The notes under the pieces were generated by a model. The model made no database searches. It was not told the DNA's origin and was given only the letters and a program-made list of their open reading frames with translations. Shown piece by piece: positions 1 to 6,084 of a stretch of DNA of 14,181 nucleotides (positions within the stretch are counted from its first letter, which is position 1; the number at the start of each line of letters is the position of its first letter). The stretch is taken from positions 1-14,181 of the forward strand of contig JAEDFX010000061.1 in NCBI GenBank assembly GCA_016297805.1. Reading direction: 5' to 3'. The DNA comes from Treponema sp. Its GTDB lineage: Bacteria; Spirochaetota; Spirochaetia; Treponematales; Treponemataceae. A program made the translations under genes and the position numbers.

Positions 1-266
1 TTGCCTTCTTCTGGTTCAAACTGTCCCCAGTAAAATGGAACTGTGGCAAAGTTGAATAAATCTAAAAACTGCTGAACATTTGGATATTTTTCTGCAGCGG
101 CTTCACCTTCTTTATTTACAATTGCTCCAAGCTGGAATGCGTTACAACCGAACAGGAATTCGTGTTTTTTTAAGTTATATGAAACCTGAGCATTTGCCAA
201 AGCTTTTCCGTCAGCTCCTGTGAACTGAACTTTTTTAGTGTTTTTTCTTTCTTCGATTTTTGACAT
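1..266 (-). CDS. GH10-type glycoside hydrolase, N-terminal part (truncated by window edge)
   Basis: Only the first 88 codons lie in the window, read from an ATG at 266. The frame is open to the left edge. The start is set by AAGGAG about 10 bases upstream, which overlaps the stop codon of the preceding gene. Residues 12-35 look like a small beta-sandwich module (pattern GADGKALANAQVSY). Next come FLFGCNAFQLG and, near the edge, FATVPFYWGQFEPEEG, which is the hallmark of the first strands of the GH10 (endo-1,4-beta-xylanase-like) barrel. There is no signal peptide: the protein begins MSKIEERKNTKK. It is therefore probably intracellular and would act on imported oligosaccharides. It is the distal gene of an operon with the two oxidoreductases at 281-2036 (14-base gap). 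The catalytic glutamates are outside the window, so activity and exact specificity cannot be judged. Family assignment rests on recognised motifs only. Confidence 0.72.
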   Translation of the reverse strand, partial: MSKIEERKNTKKVQFTGADGKALANAQVSYNLKKHEFLFGCNAFQLGAIVNKEGEAAAEKYPNVQQFLDLFNFATVPFYWGQFEPEEG

Positions 267-280
267 TTTTTCTTCACTCC

Positions 281-1309
281 TTATTTTTCGAATGGATAAA
301 CCATTCCCCAGTCTTTTCTTAATGAATCCATGATTGTACACAGCTCTCTTGAACGTTCAAAAGTATGTACGTTAGATTCTGTTTTGCCGTTCAATATGCA
401 GTCAGTTGCATGAATCAATTCATATTCATAACCATTTACATAGAACTTGTGTTCAATTACCTGAGAAATCTCATTTTCGTTACCCCATGGATTCTTAAAT
501 TTGTGAACTTCGGCCTTCTGTGCAAAGAAGAAGTTTTCCATTGTAATAAAGCCCTCAGTTCCAAAAATTATTGCGTCATGAGTATCGCTTCCTGCAGTTC
601 TATCACAGGCACACTGGAAATTTGCAGTCACGCCATTCTCAAAAGTCATGTTTACATCTTCCCAAACGTCTATATTTTTATACATCTTAACATTTGATGT
701 CATGTTTTTTATAGGATTATAGCCATTTACAACTGTAGAAATGAAAATATTGTAGATTCCCAAATCCAAAAGTGCACCACCGGCAAGTTCTGGAGCCCAT
801 AATCTGCCCTTTGGATCATAAGGCAAACGGTTACAGAATCGTGATTCTATATGCTTAAGTTCACCAATTCCGCCGTTTTTTACAAATTCACAAACCTTTT
901 TAATACAAGGATTGAAAGCTACCCACATTGCTTCCATAAAGAAAAGATTGTTTTTCTGTGCAGTTTCAATCATTTCGTTCAGCTGCCCAATATTACATCC
1001 AGCTGGTTTTTCACACAAAACATGTTTACCAGCATTAAGACAAGCCAGAGCACTTTCATGATGAAAAGCATGAGGATTACAAATATAAACCGCATCAACT
1101 TCAGGGGCTGCCAGCAGCTCCTCGTAACTTCCGTAAGACTTTTCAAAGCCCCACTTTTTGGCAAATTCTGCCGCACGTTCTTTATCACGACTGCCTACAG
1201 CGTACAAACGAATCCTGCTGTCATTTTTTGCCGACCCCTCCATAGCCTTTGCCATAGAGTTTGCAATAATTCCAGGAGCCAAAATAGCCCAATTAATATA
1301 ATTTTTCAT
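281..1309 (-). CDS. Gfo/Idh/MocA family NAD(P)-dependent oxidoreductase
   Basis: This is a 342-residue protein of normal length for the family. Residues 6-20 form the first Rossmann strand and a glycine-containing nucleotide loop (AILAPGIIANSMA). The family motif EKP is at 100-102 (CEKPAG). GGALLDLGIYNI at 177-188 carries the conserved Asp182-x-Gly184-x-Tyr186 of the dihydrodiol-dehydrogenase-like branch. Such enzymes oxidise or reduce sugar hydroxyls or aldehydes in the cytoplasm using NAD(P). No signal peptide is present. The start ATG at 1309 lies inside the end of the SDR gene (17-base overlap) and is preceded by GAGAAGG about 9 bases upstream, which indicates translational coupling. With the SDR upstream and the GH10 gene downstream, a role in sugar or uronate catabolism is likely. 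The substrate is unknown. Confidence 0.87.
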   Translation of the reverse strand: MKNYINWAILAPGIIANSMAKAMEGSAKNDSRIRLYAVGSRDKERAAEFAKKWGFEKSYGSYEELLAAPEVDAVYICNPHAFHHESALACLNAGKHVLCEKPAGCNIGQLNEMIETAQKNNLFFMEAMWVAFNPCIKKVCEFVKNGGIGELKHIESRFCNRLPYDPKGRLWAPELAGGALLDLGIYNIFISTVVNGYNPIKNMTSNVKMYKNIDVWEDVNMTFENGVTANFQCACDRTAGSDTHDAIIFGTEGFITMENFFFAQKAEVHKFKNPWGNENEISQVIEHKFYVNGYEYELIHATDCILNGKTESNVHTFERSRELCTIMDSLRKDWGMVYPFEK

Positions 1310-2036
1310 ATTTTTTTGCCTTCTCCACTGCAGCTTCCAAAGTCATTCCCACAAACCCCTGGGCACCAAGGTTACGACCGCTAATTTTGTCATCAATAAA
1401 AGCACCAACGCAAATTCCTGGAATTACAGAATCTGGGTCATTTGGAGCGTTTGGTCCACCAAGGTCAGTACGGCACCAGCCAGGATCTGTAAGGTTGATA
1501 CAAACATCAGTTCCGTCCAGCTTACTTGCCAAGTCATTTGTAACTTTATCCAAAGCAGCCTTACTTGCAGAATAGCCCGCCTGCTGAGGTTCATTACGGA
1601 TTCCACTAGTTGTATTGATTACACGTCCCCAGCCTCGTTCAATCATTTTTGGAATAAATTCGTAACAAAGCATCATTGGGGCAATTGTGTTGATATAAAA
1701 ACTCTTGGCATAATCTTCCACAGGAGTTTTATAATATTCAACACGGTAAGCAATCTGAACAGCCGCATCATTAAAAAGAATATCAACAGGCTTGCCGCGG
1801 GCATTAATTTCATCAATCATCTTCTGAACCTGAGCAGGCTCACTAAGTTCTGCCGCAATATCATAAGCTTCAACGCCCAAAGCCTTAACTTCTTCCAGAA
1901 CCTTTGCAGTATGCTCCAAAGAACGACTGTGTAAAATCAGATTACAGCCATTCTGCGCCATAAATTTTGCGATTCTATATCCAACACCACGATTCGCACC
2001 AGTTACCAGTGCCCATTTACCTTTTACATCTACCAT
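1293..2036 (-). CDS. Short-chain dehydrogenase/reductase (SDR)
   Basis: This is a 247-residue cytoplasmic oxidoreductase with a classical SDR layout. The cofactor loop TGANRGVG is at 12-19. An NNAG-equivalent is altered to NDAA at 89-92. The catalytic residues are Ser144 (NTTSGI), Tyr155 and Lys159 (YSASK). Start choice: the open frame can be extended to a GTG at 2048, but GGAG at 2043-2046 then falls inside the gene. The second of two tandem ATGs (2036) sits 6 bases after that GGAG, and the first (2039) only 3 bases after, so 2036 is preferred. It is the first gene of the minus-strand operon and overlaps the Gfo/Idh/MocA gene by 17 bases. The NDAA variant is unusual, because the second Asn of NNAG supports the active-site helix. 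The substrate cannot be predicted beyond a small alcohol or ketone, probably sugar-derived. Confidence 0.85.
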   Translation of the reverse strand: MVDVKGKWALVTGANRGVGYRIAKFMAQNGCNLILHSRSLEHTAKVLEEVKALGVEAYDIAAELSEPAQVQKMIDEINARGKPVDILFNDAAVQIAYRVEYYKTPVEDYAKSFYINTIAPMMLCYEFIPKMIERGWGRVINTTSGIRNEPQQAGYSASKAALDKVTNDLASKLDGTDVCINLTDPGWCRTDLGGPNAPNDPDSVIPGICVGAFIDDKISGRNLGAQGFVGMTLEAAVEKAKKYEKLY

Positions 2037-2082
2037 CATATTCTCCACATAATCATAATAAGGGCAGATATAAAAAAAAGGA

Positions 2083-2111
2083 ATTATATTTCTATGTAAG
2101 TATTGAATGAA
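2083..2111 (-). promoter_or_regulatory. Putative sigma-70-type promoter of the SDR/oxidoreductase/GH10 operon
   Basis: On the minus strand a perfect TATAAT (2088-2083) is preceded at 17 bases by TTCATT (2111-2106), a weak -35 box matching 3 of 6 positions. The predicted start is near 2076, giving a ~40-base leader before the ATG at 2036. The good -10 and poor -35 suggest a regulated or weak promoter. It is the only convincing -10 in the space before the SDR gene. Confidence 0.5.
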
Positions 2112-2203
2112 TCTATTTCTCCCGATTGGAACTGTCCAGCTGAATAAATTGGAGTAAAAATCAAAAAACCTTTTGAGCTAAAAATATCTATAATTGAAAT
2201 TGA

Positions 2204-2240
2204 TTAAATATCCGCCGGAGGAATTCTGACGGATATTTAA
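2204..2240 (-). terminator. 11-bp perfect inverted repeat, possible terminator of the BspA-like remnant
   Basis: Bases 2204-2214 (TTAAATATCCG) pair perfectly with 2230-2240 (CGGATATTTAA) around a 15-base loop. The repeat lies 2 bases past a TAA (2245-2243, minus) that would have ended the degraded surface-protein gene at 2243-2400, a natural position for its terminator. There is no clean U-tract on either strand, so termination strength is doubtful. It could instead be a protein-binding palindrome upstream of the SDR promoter. Confidence 0.4.
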
Positions 2241-2242
2241 GA

Positions 2243-2400
2243 TTATTCGAACATTTCGTCCATATAGTAGCATTTGAAGTGTCAAAGTTACTCAAATCAA
2301 GACTTGTCAGACTGCTACAGCCATAGAACATACCCACCATAGCAGTAACTTTTGAAGTATCACCCCTTTTAAGGTCTGCTTTTACTAAACTGGCAGGAAA
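2243..2400 (-). pseudogene. Frameshifted remnant of a BspA-type (26-residue repeat) surface protein
   Basis: Read on the minus strand from 2400, the frame encodes DTSKVTAMVGMFYGCSSL and then TSLDLSNFDTSNAT. This is one full unit plus part of the next of the leucine-rich 26-residue repeat of BspA-like and Listeria/Mycoplasma-type surface proteins (typical unit: FDTSNVTNM..MFYGCSSL). After DTSNAT the repeat continues only in another frame (MDEMFE followed by TAA at 2245-2243), which indicates a 1-2 base indel. There is no start codon, signal peptide or upstream body. The right end meets an unrelated gene fragment on the other strand near 2400. It looks like the decayed 3' end of a gene whose rest was deleted. 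Confidence 0.68.
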
Positions 2401-2486
2401 ATGTTTTTCGTCAAAACTACATCAGCAAAATCTACGACAAAACCGGCACCAACAACAAAAAAGAACTTATTGAACGGTTGCTGTAA
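2391..2486 (+). pseudogene. C-terminal fragment of a LuxR-type helix-turn-helix regulator
   Basis: The plus-strand frame ending at TAA 2484-2486 reads QNYISKIYDKTGTNNKKEL followed by IERLL. This matches the end of a LuxR/FixJ HTH domain: the recognition helix (VK..ISNIYEKTG), then the NRxEL turn and the last helix. The frame is closed by a stop at 2370-2372, and nothing recognisable precedes residue WQENVF. Only about 30 codons remain, without a start codon. The fragment abuts the BspA-like remnant near 2400, consistent with a deletion that joined two truncated genes tail to tail. The assignment rests on a short motif. Confidence 0.5.
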
Positions 2487-2505
2487 GGATTTATAGGTGC
2501 ATTTA

Positions 2506-2533
2506 TTCATTTTTATAGATTTTATGCTATAAT
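2506..2533 (+). promoter_or_regulatory. Putative promoter of the toxin-antitoxin operon
   Basis: A perfect TATAAT (2528-2533) is preceded by TTCATT (2506-2511) at 16 bases. The predicted start is near 2540, giving a short leader with a strong GGAGG (2551-2555) 7 bases before the antitoxin ATG at 2563. Toxin-antitoxin operons are usually repressed by their own proteins. A small A/T-only repeat around the -10 (GTTATTATATT) could be an operator, but I see no clear palindrome. Confidence 0.55.
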
Positions 2534-2562
2534 GTTATTATATTTTAGTCGGAGGTTTTATT

Positions 2563-2778
2563 ATGTCAGATGCAATATTTTTAGAAATGATGTCACAGTT
2601 AGATAATTTTTCATTAGAACAAAAGAAATCCTTAATAAAAGCTCTCAAGAAATCTATGGTATTCTCTTTGCCTTCAAAAAAAACAGATAAACATTTAGTA
2701 GAAAATTTAGTAGGAGCTGCAGGAACTACAGATATATCCCTTGAAGAAATAAAAAGACAAAGGCTATCCTCAAAATGA
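2563..2778 (+). CDS. Putative antitoxin of a PIN-toxin module
   Basis: This is a 71-residue, lysine-rich protein with no clear Phd, AbrB, ribbon-helix-helix or MazE signature that I can recognise. Residues 1-33 are predicted helical (LEMMSQLDNFSLEQKKSLIKALKKSM). A polar linker follows, and then a C-terminal segment ending DISLEEIKRQRLSSK. That tail resembles the toxin-binding ends of small antitoxins, where a charged helix wraps the PIN fold. It starts with ATG after a strong GGAGG. Its last codons overlap the toxin start by ATGA (2775-2778), the usual coupling of antitoxin first and toxin second. The antitoxin call therefore rests on size, order and overlap with the PIN gene rather than on a domain. 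It may neutralise the toxin without binding DNA, because the N-terminal fold is not an obvious DNA-binding domain. Confidence 0.72.
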   Translation: MSDAIFLEMMSQLDNFSLEQKKSLIKALKKSMVFSLPSKKTDKHLVENLVGAAGTTDISLEEIKRQRLSSK

Positions 2779-3191
2779 AAGTTTTTTATGATTCAAATGT
2801 AATACTTGATGTTCTTTTAACTCGTCAAGAATTTCTGCAAGATTCAATGAAAGCGTTGAAATTTTCCGAACTCAAAGTTGTTAAAGGATACATATCCGCA
2901 TCTTCTATAACAGACTTATATTACATAATTAAACGTAATCTAAAAGATTCAACCCTTACTGTCGAAAAAATAAAGGTACTTGCGAAAATTGTAAAAATTG
3001 CGACAGTTAAAGAAAATACTATCAAAAAAGCCATAAACTCAGGATGGAACGATTTTGAAGATTCTGTTCAATTCTATGTTGCAAAAGATTTAAACGTAAA
3101 TTGTATTGTCACAAGGAACAAGAAAGATTTTTCTAATTCAAATATCAAAATTTTTACACCATCAGAATTTATTGAATACATGAATAAGTAA
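2775..3191 (+). CDS. PIN-domain ribonuclease toxin (VapC-like)
   Basis: This 138-residue protein has the size of a single PIN domain. It opens with MKVFYDSNVILDVLL, where Asp6 is the first metal-binding acidic residue and Asp12 follows. Asp47 (SSITDLYYI) takes the second position. Asp93/Asp96 in the motif NDFEDSVQF form the third, and Asp118 in IVTRNKKDF the fourth. The final strand and helix read IKIFTPSEFIEYM, a standard PIN ending. Family members are Mg2+-dependent RNases that cut tRNA or rRNA and halt translation, held inactive by the co-expressed antitoxin. Translation is coupled by the 4-base overlap with the antitoxin gene. All expected acidic positions are present, so the toxin is probably functional. 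The RNA target cannot be predicted. The module sits in a stretch of gene remnants, fitting acquisition by transfer. Confidence 0.88.
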   Translation: MKVFYDSNVILDVLLTRQEFLQDSMKALKFSELKVVKGYISASSITDLYYIIKRNLKDSTLTVEKIKVLAKIVKIATVKENTIKKAINSGWNDFEDSVQFYVAKDLNVNCIVTRNKKDFSNSNIKIFTPSEFIEYMNK

Positions 3192-3231
3192 ATTCATTTG
3201 TATATATTTAGAAGTTGTATAAAAGTATTTT

Positions 3232-3245
3232 GAGCAATCCTGCTC
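3232..3245 (+). terminator. Weak hairpin after the toxin-antitoxin operon
   Basis: GAGCA (3232-3236) pairs with TGCTC (3241-3245) around a 4-base loop and is followed by CTTTCTTAG. The stem is short and the T-tract interrupted, so it is at best a weak intrinsic terminator about 40 bases after the toxin stop codon. Confidence 0.25.
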
Positions 3246-3258
3246 CTTTCTTAGTGCG

Positions 3259-3317
3259 TTGATTAATATTTATCAAAAAAATTCCCTATTATTAAACTGC
3301 ATTACAGGTGTTACAAT
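3259..3317 (+). promoter_or_regulatory. Esterase promoter region with near-palindromic operator candidate
   Basis: An extended -10 (TGT followed by TACAAT, 3309-3317) lies 21 bases before the esterase ATG. The possible -35 at 17 bases, TTATTA (3289-3294), is poor. Upstream, 3259-3276 reads TTGATTAATATTTATCAA, which is symmetric at 16 of 18 positions and centred about 45 bases before the -10. A palindrome there could bind a dimeric repressor or activator. The gene also has AGAGG 8 bases before its ATG at 3339. Confidence 0.4.
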
Positions 3318-3338
3318 CATCATAAAGAGGTTCAAATA

Positions 3339-4970
3339 ATGGCTATTCAAACAAAACCAGTCGTAATAAATATTAATGAAGATAAAACATGGAGTCATAC
3401 TTTCAACTCCTTTTCCGCAAAAGTATTCATTCCCAAAAATGATTTACCAGGCTCAGTAGTAAACTTTGGATTCTCGGCTCCATATTTTATTGTTTTAACA
3501 GATACCCAATTCACTGACTCACAGGCAAGTTCTTATGCCGCAGAATCTGGACTTGGCAAAATTGCTGCCACTTACGATTCTTCTGTTGTATTTATTTCTC
3601 CACTTTGTGATGGTGGCTGGGCGAAGGCTCCAACTGGCATTTTTGAAGAACTTATTGAGAATTCTAAAATTCATCAGTACCACGAAGATGGCATTGCCAT
3701 TTTGAACAATCGTTTTTTCCATACTAATGAAGGCTTTGCAATTCGAGGAGCAATTTTTAGAACCTGTGTAATTGGTAAAGGTGCTGCTGCTGATTATATT
3801 GCAAAAAATCTTATAAAAAAAATTGAAGGGACTGGACTTTGGGGGCCTGCTGATGTAGCACCTACTGTCTGCGTTCTGGAAAATCTATCTGTTATTCCTG
3901 AAATTGGTCGTCGTGATATGCCAATTGTTTCTGTAGGAAATTCAGAGGAATGTAATGCCGCTATTAAATCTGGCGTGGACTATTCTTTGATTCAGGATTC
4001 CTGGAATTTTGATGAAGCGTTTAAGTTTACAAAGCAATTCAAACGATGGGGCTGGGTTGGCGATTTACAGCGTGAACCAGACTTTGATGAACTGGGCATG
4101 GTAGAAGAAGCGGCAGTTGTAGAGCTGGAAACTTCTAAAGACAATGGGGGAGATGCTGCAGGAACTAAGTCTCACAAGGTTGGATACATTTCTTACTATA
4201 ATAAGAACCTTTTTGAAGTTGGCCCAGCACCTCTTCTACTCTGTTTCCACGGTGGTGGTGATTCTGCAAAGCATATTGCTCAGGTTTCTGAATGGTACAA
4301 GGTTGCTCACGACCATAACTTTCTGCTGGTTTGTGTAGAAGACCATATAAACAGCACCCCTACGGAAATGATGCAGCTGCTGGAACACTTAAAAAAGACT
4401 TATTCAATAGAAGAAACTCGCATTTATGCATCTGGTTTTTCTATGGGTGGCTGTAAGACTTGGGATTTATATCAGGAATACCCAGAAGTTTTTGCTGCTC
4501 TGGCACCTATGGATGCTACTTTTGACCACGGGCAGAATCTGTACGGGCAGCCTTCTCCGGGTTACCATGGCAGTGGTGTAATAAATGACAAGGTTATGGT
4601 TCCTGTATTTTATGCTGGGGGAGAAGAAACTCCTCTTCCAGAATTACCTTGCCAGGCTCAGAAATGTTTAGACCGAATGGCGTACGTTATGAAAGTAAAC
4701 AACTGCAAAACTGAATATGATGTAAAATTCGATAATCAGGCAAACTGGAAAGATAAAATCTGGGGTATAAGTGGAGATAAGGTCGAAAAAATTGAAGATA
4801 AATCCCGCAATTCCATTTTGACTTTAAATTATTTTGAAAGTAAGGATGGAGGAACTTACACCGTTTTTGCATCTATCAGCGGACAGGGACACGAATGCCG
4901 TTACCACACTTGTGAGTATGCCTGGAGATTTATGAGCCAGTTCAGACGAGTAGGCACCGATATTCAGTAA
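3339..4970 (+). CDS. Alpha/beta-hydrolase-fold esterase (PHB depolymerase/feruloyl esterase-like)
   Basis: This 543-residue protein has no signal peptide, so it is probably cytoplasmic. The C-terminal half (about 270-540) is a serine esterase domain. The oxyanion segment LLLCFHGGGD is at 299-308. The nucleophile elbow GFSMGG is at 366-371, with Ser368. The strand after it is ALAPMDATFDH (387-398). A late GQGHECRYH supplies the probable catalytic His518. This matches the esterase/PHB-depolymerase family that includes acetyl-xylan and feruloyl esterases. The N-terminal half (about 45-190) also looks like part of a hydrolase fold (SAPYFIVLTDTQ, VVFISPLCDGGW), but its nucleophile-elbow-like segment at 146-152 (IGKGAAA) lacks serine. 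It may be a degenerate duplicate or a binding domain. With the sugar sensor and importer nearby, the likely role is removing ester groups from imported oligosaccharides. The substrate is not certain. Confidence 0.78.
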   Translation: MAIQTKPVVININEDKTWSHTFNSFSAKVFIPKNDLPGSVVNFGFSAPYFIVLTDTQFTDSQASSYAAESGLGKIAATYDSSVVFISPLCDGGWAKAPTGIFEELIENSKIHQYHEDGIAILNNRFFHTNEGFAIRGAIFRTCVIGKGAAADYIAKNLIKKIEGTGLWGPADVAPTVCVLENLSVIPEIGRRDMPIVSVGNSEECNAAIKSGVDYSLIQDSWNFDEAFKFTKQFKRWGWVGDLQREPDFDELGMVEEAAVVELETSKDNGGDAAGTKSHKVGYISYYNKNLFEVGPAPLLLCFHGGGDSAKHIAQVSEWYKVAHDHNFLLVCVEDHINSTPTEMMQLLEHLKKTYSIEETRIYASGFSMGGCKTWDLYQEYPEVFAALAPMDATFDHGQNLYGQPSPGYHGSGVINDKVMVPVFYAGGEETPLPELPCQAQKCLDRMAYVMKVNNCKTEYDVKFDNQANWKDKIWGISGDKVEKIEDKSRNSILTLNYFESKDGGTYTVFASISGQGHECRYHTCEYAWRFMSQFRRVGTDIQ

Positions 4971-4977
4971 CCCCTTC

Positions 4978-5008
4978 TGTCATTTCCGGGCTTGTCCCGG
5001 GAATCTAC
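4978..5008 (+). repeat. Dispersed palindromic intergenic repeat (TGTCATTTCCGGG type)
   Basis: The segment starts TGTCATTTCCGGG and ends CCCGGGAATCTAC, eight bases after the esterase stop codon. Bases 4982-4990 pair with 4996-5004 through nine base pairs including one G-U wobble, around a CTTGT loop. The form TGTCATT..CCGGG..CTTG..CCCGG.AATC matches the small palindromic repeats scattered between genes in many bacterial genomes. It is markedly GC-richer than its surroundings. It could act as a transcript-end hairpin for the esterase mRNA, though no U-tract follows. Confidence 0.6.
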
Positions 5009-5025
5009 CCTAAAAATAATCAGAT

Positions 5026-5054
5026 TTGACACCGCCCAATTTTGAATTTACAAT
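5026..5054 (+). promoter_or_regulatory. Near-consensus promoter of the sensory operon (leaderless start)
   Basis: A perfect -35 TTGACA (5026-5031) is separated by the ideal 17 bases from TACAAT (5049-5054), which matches the -10 consensus at 5 of 6 positions. The transcription start is expected at 5061-5062. The ATG of the first gene is at 5062, so the mRNA would have essentially no leader. No Shine-Dalgarno sequence precedes this ATG. The TTG at 5026, which would extend the reading frame by 12 residues, is part of the -35 box and should not be used as a start. Confidence 0.72.
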
Positions 5055-5061
5055 TATTAGA

Positions 5062-6078
5062 ATGAAACGTTTTACCAAAAACCTTCTGATTATTGTTCTG
5101 AGTCTGGCGATTGTCTCTCTTGGATTAATCCTTTTTATAAGAAATCATACTCATGAAAAAGATTTTTCGAAGGAAAATGAAGGAAAGCTTATTCTTGGTT
5201 TTTCTCAGATTGGTTCAGAAAGTGCCTGGCGAACCCGTAATACAGAATCAATTTTTGAGGCGGCTGCAGAAAACAATATTCAGATTATTTTTGATGATGC
5301 CCAGCAAAAGCAGTCCAATCAGCTTAAAGCAATCCGTTCTTTTATTGTTTACCAGGTTGATGTAATTGCCTTTGTACCGATTGTAGAAGATGGTTGGGAT
5401 AACGTTCTACAGGAAGCAAAAGATGCGGGCATTCCAGTTATTATTGTTGACCGCCAGATTAATACCGATCCTTCCTTATATACAGGCTTTCTTGGAGAAA
5501 ATGCATTTAAAGAAGGTGTAAACGCCGCTCAATATCTTGTTGAAAAATGTAAGAATAGAAAATCAGAAATCAACATTGTAGAGTTTTACGGCACTAAAAA
5601 TTCCTCTGTAGCTACAGCCCGTGCCAATGGATTTAGGAGCATTATTTCAGAAGATTCAAAATTTAATATTATTCATTCTGAAGATGGAGATTTTCTCCGT
5701 TCCCGTGGTAAAGAAATCATGGATAAAATCATCCTGAATAATAACGGTGAACTAAAAGTTGATAACAAAAAAATCGATGTTATATTTTCCCATAATGATT
5801 CAATGACTCTTGGACTCCTTGATTCTTTGGATAACTTTAAGGTTGGCAAAGATCGTCCTATCATCATTTCAATAGATGCAGAACAGAAATCTATAGATGC
5901 TTTGAAAGAAGGAAAACTGGACTGTGTTGTAGAATGCAATCCGAACCTTGGTCCAATTTTAATGACTCTGGTAAAGAATATTGCAGCTGGAAGAACCATT
6001 CCAAGAGCCTCTTATATGGAAGAAGCAGTCTTTACAGAATACGACGATTTTACTACTTATAAGCCTAGGGGGTACTAA
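5062..6078 (+). CDS. Membrane-anchored YtfQ-like sugar-binding sensor protein
   Basis: This is a 338-residue periplasmic-binding-protein fold of the ribose/galactose (PBP type 1) class. Residues 8-26 are a hydrophobic segment after MKRFTKN. There is no lipobox cysteine and no clear signal-peptidase site, so it is probably tethered by an uncleaved anchor. The ligand domain begins at ~43 (LILGFSQIGSESAWR). It keeps family positions Trp56-Arg57, DAQQKQ, Asp130-Arg131 (VDRQIN), HND at 244-246 and Asp272 (SIDAE). These positions and the overall wording resemble E. coli YtfQ, the galactofuranose-binding protein. It is followed 6 bases later by a histidine kinase rather than transport genes. This matches three-component systems such as XylFII-LytS-YesN, in which the binding protein senses sugar and touches the kinase. 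The start is the ATG at 5062, chosen over the in-frame TTG at 5026, which lies in the promoter. The ligand is inferred only from the family. Confidence 0.82.
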   Translation: MKRFTKNLLIIVLSLAIVSLGLILFIRNHTHEKDFSKENEGKLILGFSQIGSESAWRTRNTESIFEAAAENNIQIIFDDAQQKQSNQLKAIRSFIVYQVDVIAFVPIVEDGWDNVLQEAKDAGIPVIIVDRQINTDPSLYTGFLGENAFKEGVNAAQYLVEKCKNRKSEINIVEFYGTKNSSVATARANGFRSIISEDSKFNIIHSEDGDFLRSRGKEIMDKIILNNNGELKVDNKKIDVIFSHNDSMTLGLLDSLDNFKVGKDRPIIISIDAEQKSIDALKEGKLDCVVECNPNLGPILMTLVKNIAAGRTIPRASYMEEAVFTEYDDFTTYKPRGY

Positions 6079-6084
6079 AACCTC

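Noticed and set aside
851..1384. 177-codon plus-strand open frame opposite the Gfo/Idh/MocA gene
   Set aside because: It lies antisense to a gene with clear family motifs and shows no recognisable domain in translation.
2037..2048. GTG start extending the SDR by four residues
   Set aside because: The only ribosome site (GGAG, 2043-2046) would lie within the extension, so the ATG at 2036 fits it better.
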